From assembly GCA_024710825.1 (NCBI GenBank), contig JANJUA010000094.1:1-6416 (forward strand): DNA of 6,416 bases, given 5' to 3'. Under the pieces are notes generated by a model. The model was not told where the DNA came from. It ran no database searches and saw only the letters and a list, made by a program, of their open reading frames with translations. This document shows, in pieces, positions 5,794 through 6,416 of this stretch. This DNA is from Solirubrobacteraceae bacterium (lineage in GTDB: Bacteria; Actinomycetota; Thermoleophilia; Solirubrobacterales; Solirubrobacteraceae). The translations under genes and the position numbers were made by a program. Position 1 is the first letter of the stretch; every line of letters starts with the position of its first letter.

Positions 5794-6276
5794 GACATGA
5801 GTCCACGAGCCGCGTGTCGGCTCGCCACGCTCGGGTTCACCGAGGTCTACGACTACATGCCCGGCAAGGTCGACTGGCTCGCCCGCGGCCTGCCGCGCGA
5901 AGGCGCAAACGCCAACGCGATGCGGGTGATCGACTTCGTCCGCGACGACGTGGCTGTCGCCACCCTCGGCGAGCGAGTCGGTGCGGTCGCCGACCGCGCG
6001 CGCCAGACGCCCAACAACTTCGCCTACGTCATCAGCGACGGCGGAGTGCTACTCGGCCGCCTGCGCCGACGAGCACTGGAGAGCGAAGCCGACGCGCTCG
6101 TCGACGATGTGATGGAGCCGGGCCCGTCAACCGTCCGCGCCGACACGGCGGCCGACGAACTGCACAAACGTCTCACTCGGCAAGAGCTCACGACCGCAGT
6201 CCTCACCGACCCCGACGGCCGGCTGCTCGGGACCGTTCACCGGAGCGACCTCCCCTCCACGCGCTCTGCGCGCTGA
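5590..6276 (+). CDS. Rhodanese-CBS protein read through an in-frame TGA: candidate selenoprotein
   Basis: Reading the TGA at 5791-5793 as an amino acid gives one 228-residue protein: a complete rhodanese domain (about 5-105) followed by two CBS motifs (about 117-222). The frames on both sides are identical, with no other stop or frameshift in 229 codons. The residue at the TGA (position 68) forms a C63-x4-[68] loop. Related rhodaneses have Cys there, as in YCWGPGCNGA-type loops (from memory), and selenocysteine replaces cysteine. A SECIS-like stem-loop follows directly. Alternatives are a recent TGC-to-TGA or TGT-to-TGA nonsense mutation, a sequencing error, or two separate polypeptides. Selenocysteine use would require selA, selB, selC and selD in the genome, none of which is in the window. 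Confidence 0.55.
5791..5824 (+). promoter_or_regulatory. SECIS-like stem-loop downstream of in-frame TGA
   Basis: CGAGCCG (5806-5812) pairs perfectly with CGGCTCG (5818-5824) around the 5-base loop CGTGT (5813-5817). The stem begins 12 bases and the loop 19 bases after the TGA. This fits the general bacterial SECIS layout: a hairpin just 3' of UGA inside the coding region, a small apical loop with G early in it, and GU available for SelB. A weak lower stem, GAG (5799-5801) with CTC (5830-5832), could extend it across an internal loop. GC-rich DNA forms hairpins easily, so this is supportive and not decisive. Confidence 0.45.
5797..6276 (+). CDS. C-terminal half of rhodanese plus paired CBS motifs
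   Basis: 159 residues if counted from ATG 5797, the second codon after the TGA. Residues 1-36 are clearly the rest of the rhodanese (SPRAACRLATLGFTEVYDY, then GKVDWLARGLP). CBS motif 1 spans about 48-98 (AYVISDGGVLLGRL), and CBS motif 2 about 103-153 (VMEPGPSTVRADTAADEL, then TAVLTDPDGRLLGTVHRSDL). CBS pairs usually bind adenosine nucleotides or similar ligands and regulate the attached domain. No Shine-Dalgarno serves ATG 5797. Re-initiation 3 bases after the TGA is possible, but the product would begin mid-domain, so I favour the continuous protein or a nonsense allele. Confidence 0.5.
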   Translation: MSPRAACRLATLGFTEVYDYMPGKVDWLARGLPREGANANAMRVIDFVRDDVAVATLGERVGAVADRARQTPNNFAYVISDGGVLLGRLRRRALESEADALVDDVMEPGPSTVRADTAADELHKRLTRQELTTAVLTDPDGRLLGTVHRSDLPSTRSAR

Positions 6277-6336
6277 CCCGAGCCCGGCAAGGCCCCTGCG
6301 CGCGCGGCCCGAGCTGGAACACGAAGGTCCGGCCTG

Positions 6337-6351
6337 CGGCGGCAGCCGCCG
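6337..6351. terminator. GC-rich inverted repeat, possible terminator of the rhodanese-CBS operon
   Basis: CGGCGGC-A-GCCGCCG is a perfect 7-base inverted repeat about 60 bases after the stop at 6276. There is no T-run behind it, so it is not a classical intrinsic terminator. In high-GC actinobacteria such bare hairpins may still act at transcript ends. Confidence 0.3.
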
Positions 6352-6367
6352 ATAGGTCGTTTCGGTC

Positions 6368-6416
6368 GTGCGTCCTTACCGCGTTGCGATCGCGGGGGAT
6401 GCCCTGCTCGTCGTTG
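6368..6416 (+). CDS. Possible start of another gene, cut by window end
   Basis: From GTG 6368 a frame stays open to the edge (16 codons, beginning MRPYRVAIAGDALLVV if initiated). The peptide is hydrophobic after a basic start, as at the beginning of many proteins. There is no good Shine-Dalgarno and the segment is too short for a codon-use argument. Confidence 0.2.
   Translation, partial: MRPYRVAIAGDALLVV

Noticed and set aside
1..6416. CRISPR array, tRNA or rRNA genes, inverted-repeat insertion sequence
   Set aside because: No regularly spaced repeats, cloverleaf-like sequence, rRNA-like stretch or DDE transposase with terminal inverted repeats was seen.

Overview
The window is very GC-rich, with coding codons ending almost always in G or C. 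Its protein families (Tn554-type recombinases with actinobacterial features, a CmtR-like metal sensor, a rhodanese-CBS protein) suggest a high-GC actinobacterium, possibly of the Thermoleophilia/Solirubrobacterales type. That placement is inference; there is no rRNA or tRNA to anchor it.

Layout: (1) At the left edge is the C-terminal end of an unrecognised gene (2-160). (2) A 250-base gap (161-410) becomes AT-rich around 300-345 and holds a small inverted repeat. It probably carries the left end and promoter of a mobile element. (3) A tightly overlapping four-gene operon (411-4673) follows: two tyrosine recombinases (TnpA-like and TnpB-like), a small helix-turn-helix/coiled-coil TnpC-like protein, and a DUF3987-like putative ATPase with a C-terminal winged helix. 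The first three are the classic Tn554-family transposition module. The fourth is an unusual, translationally coupled addition, flanked by short direct repeats that each contain the preceding gene's stop codon. (4) A 253-base gap (4674-4926) holds no independent gene, but has a promoter candidate and small palindromes before the next operon. (5) A second compact operon (4927-6276) encodes a CmtR-like ArsR/SmtB metal sensor, a small thioredoxin-fold protein, and a rhodanese-CBS protein. (6) A short tail (6277-6416) has a GC hairpin and perhaps the start of another gene.

The most interesting signal is in the rhodanese gene. Its reading frame is broken by a single in-frame TGA (5791-5793), and the same frame then runs on as the rest of the rhodanese domain plus a CBS pair. 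The TGA sits where related rhodaneses have a conserved second cysteine (C-x4-C loop). A perfect 7-bp stem with a GU-containing 5-base loop begins 12 bases downstream, with its apical loop 19 bases after the TGA, and locally the codons are atypical. This is what a bacterial selenocysteine codon with its SECIS element would look like, although a point nonsense mutation or sequencing error is not excluded.

Working model for the second operon: a thiol-based Cd/Pb-type sensor controls two small thiol/sulfur-chemistry proteins, possibly for metal or sulfur stress. Whether this operon is cargo of the Tn554-like element or flanking chromosome cannot be decided, because no element ends were identified.
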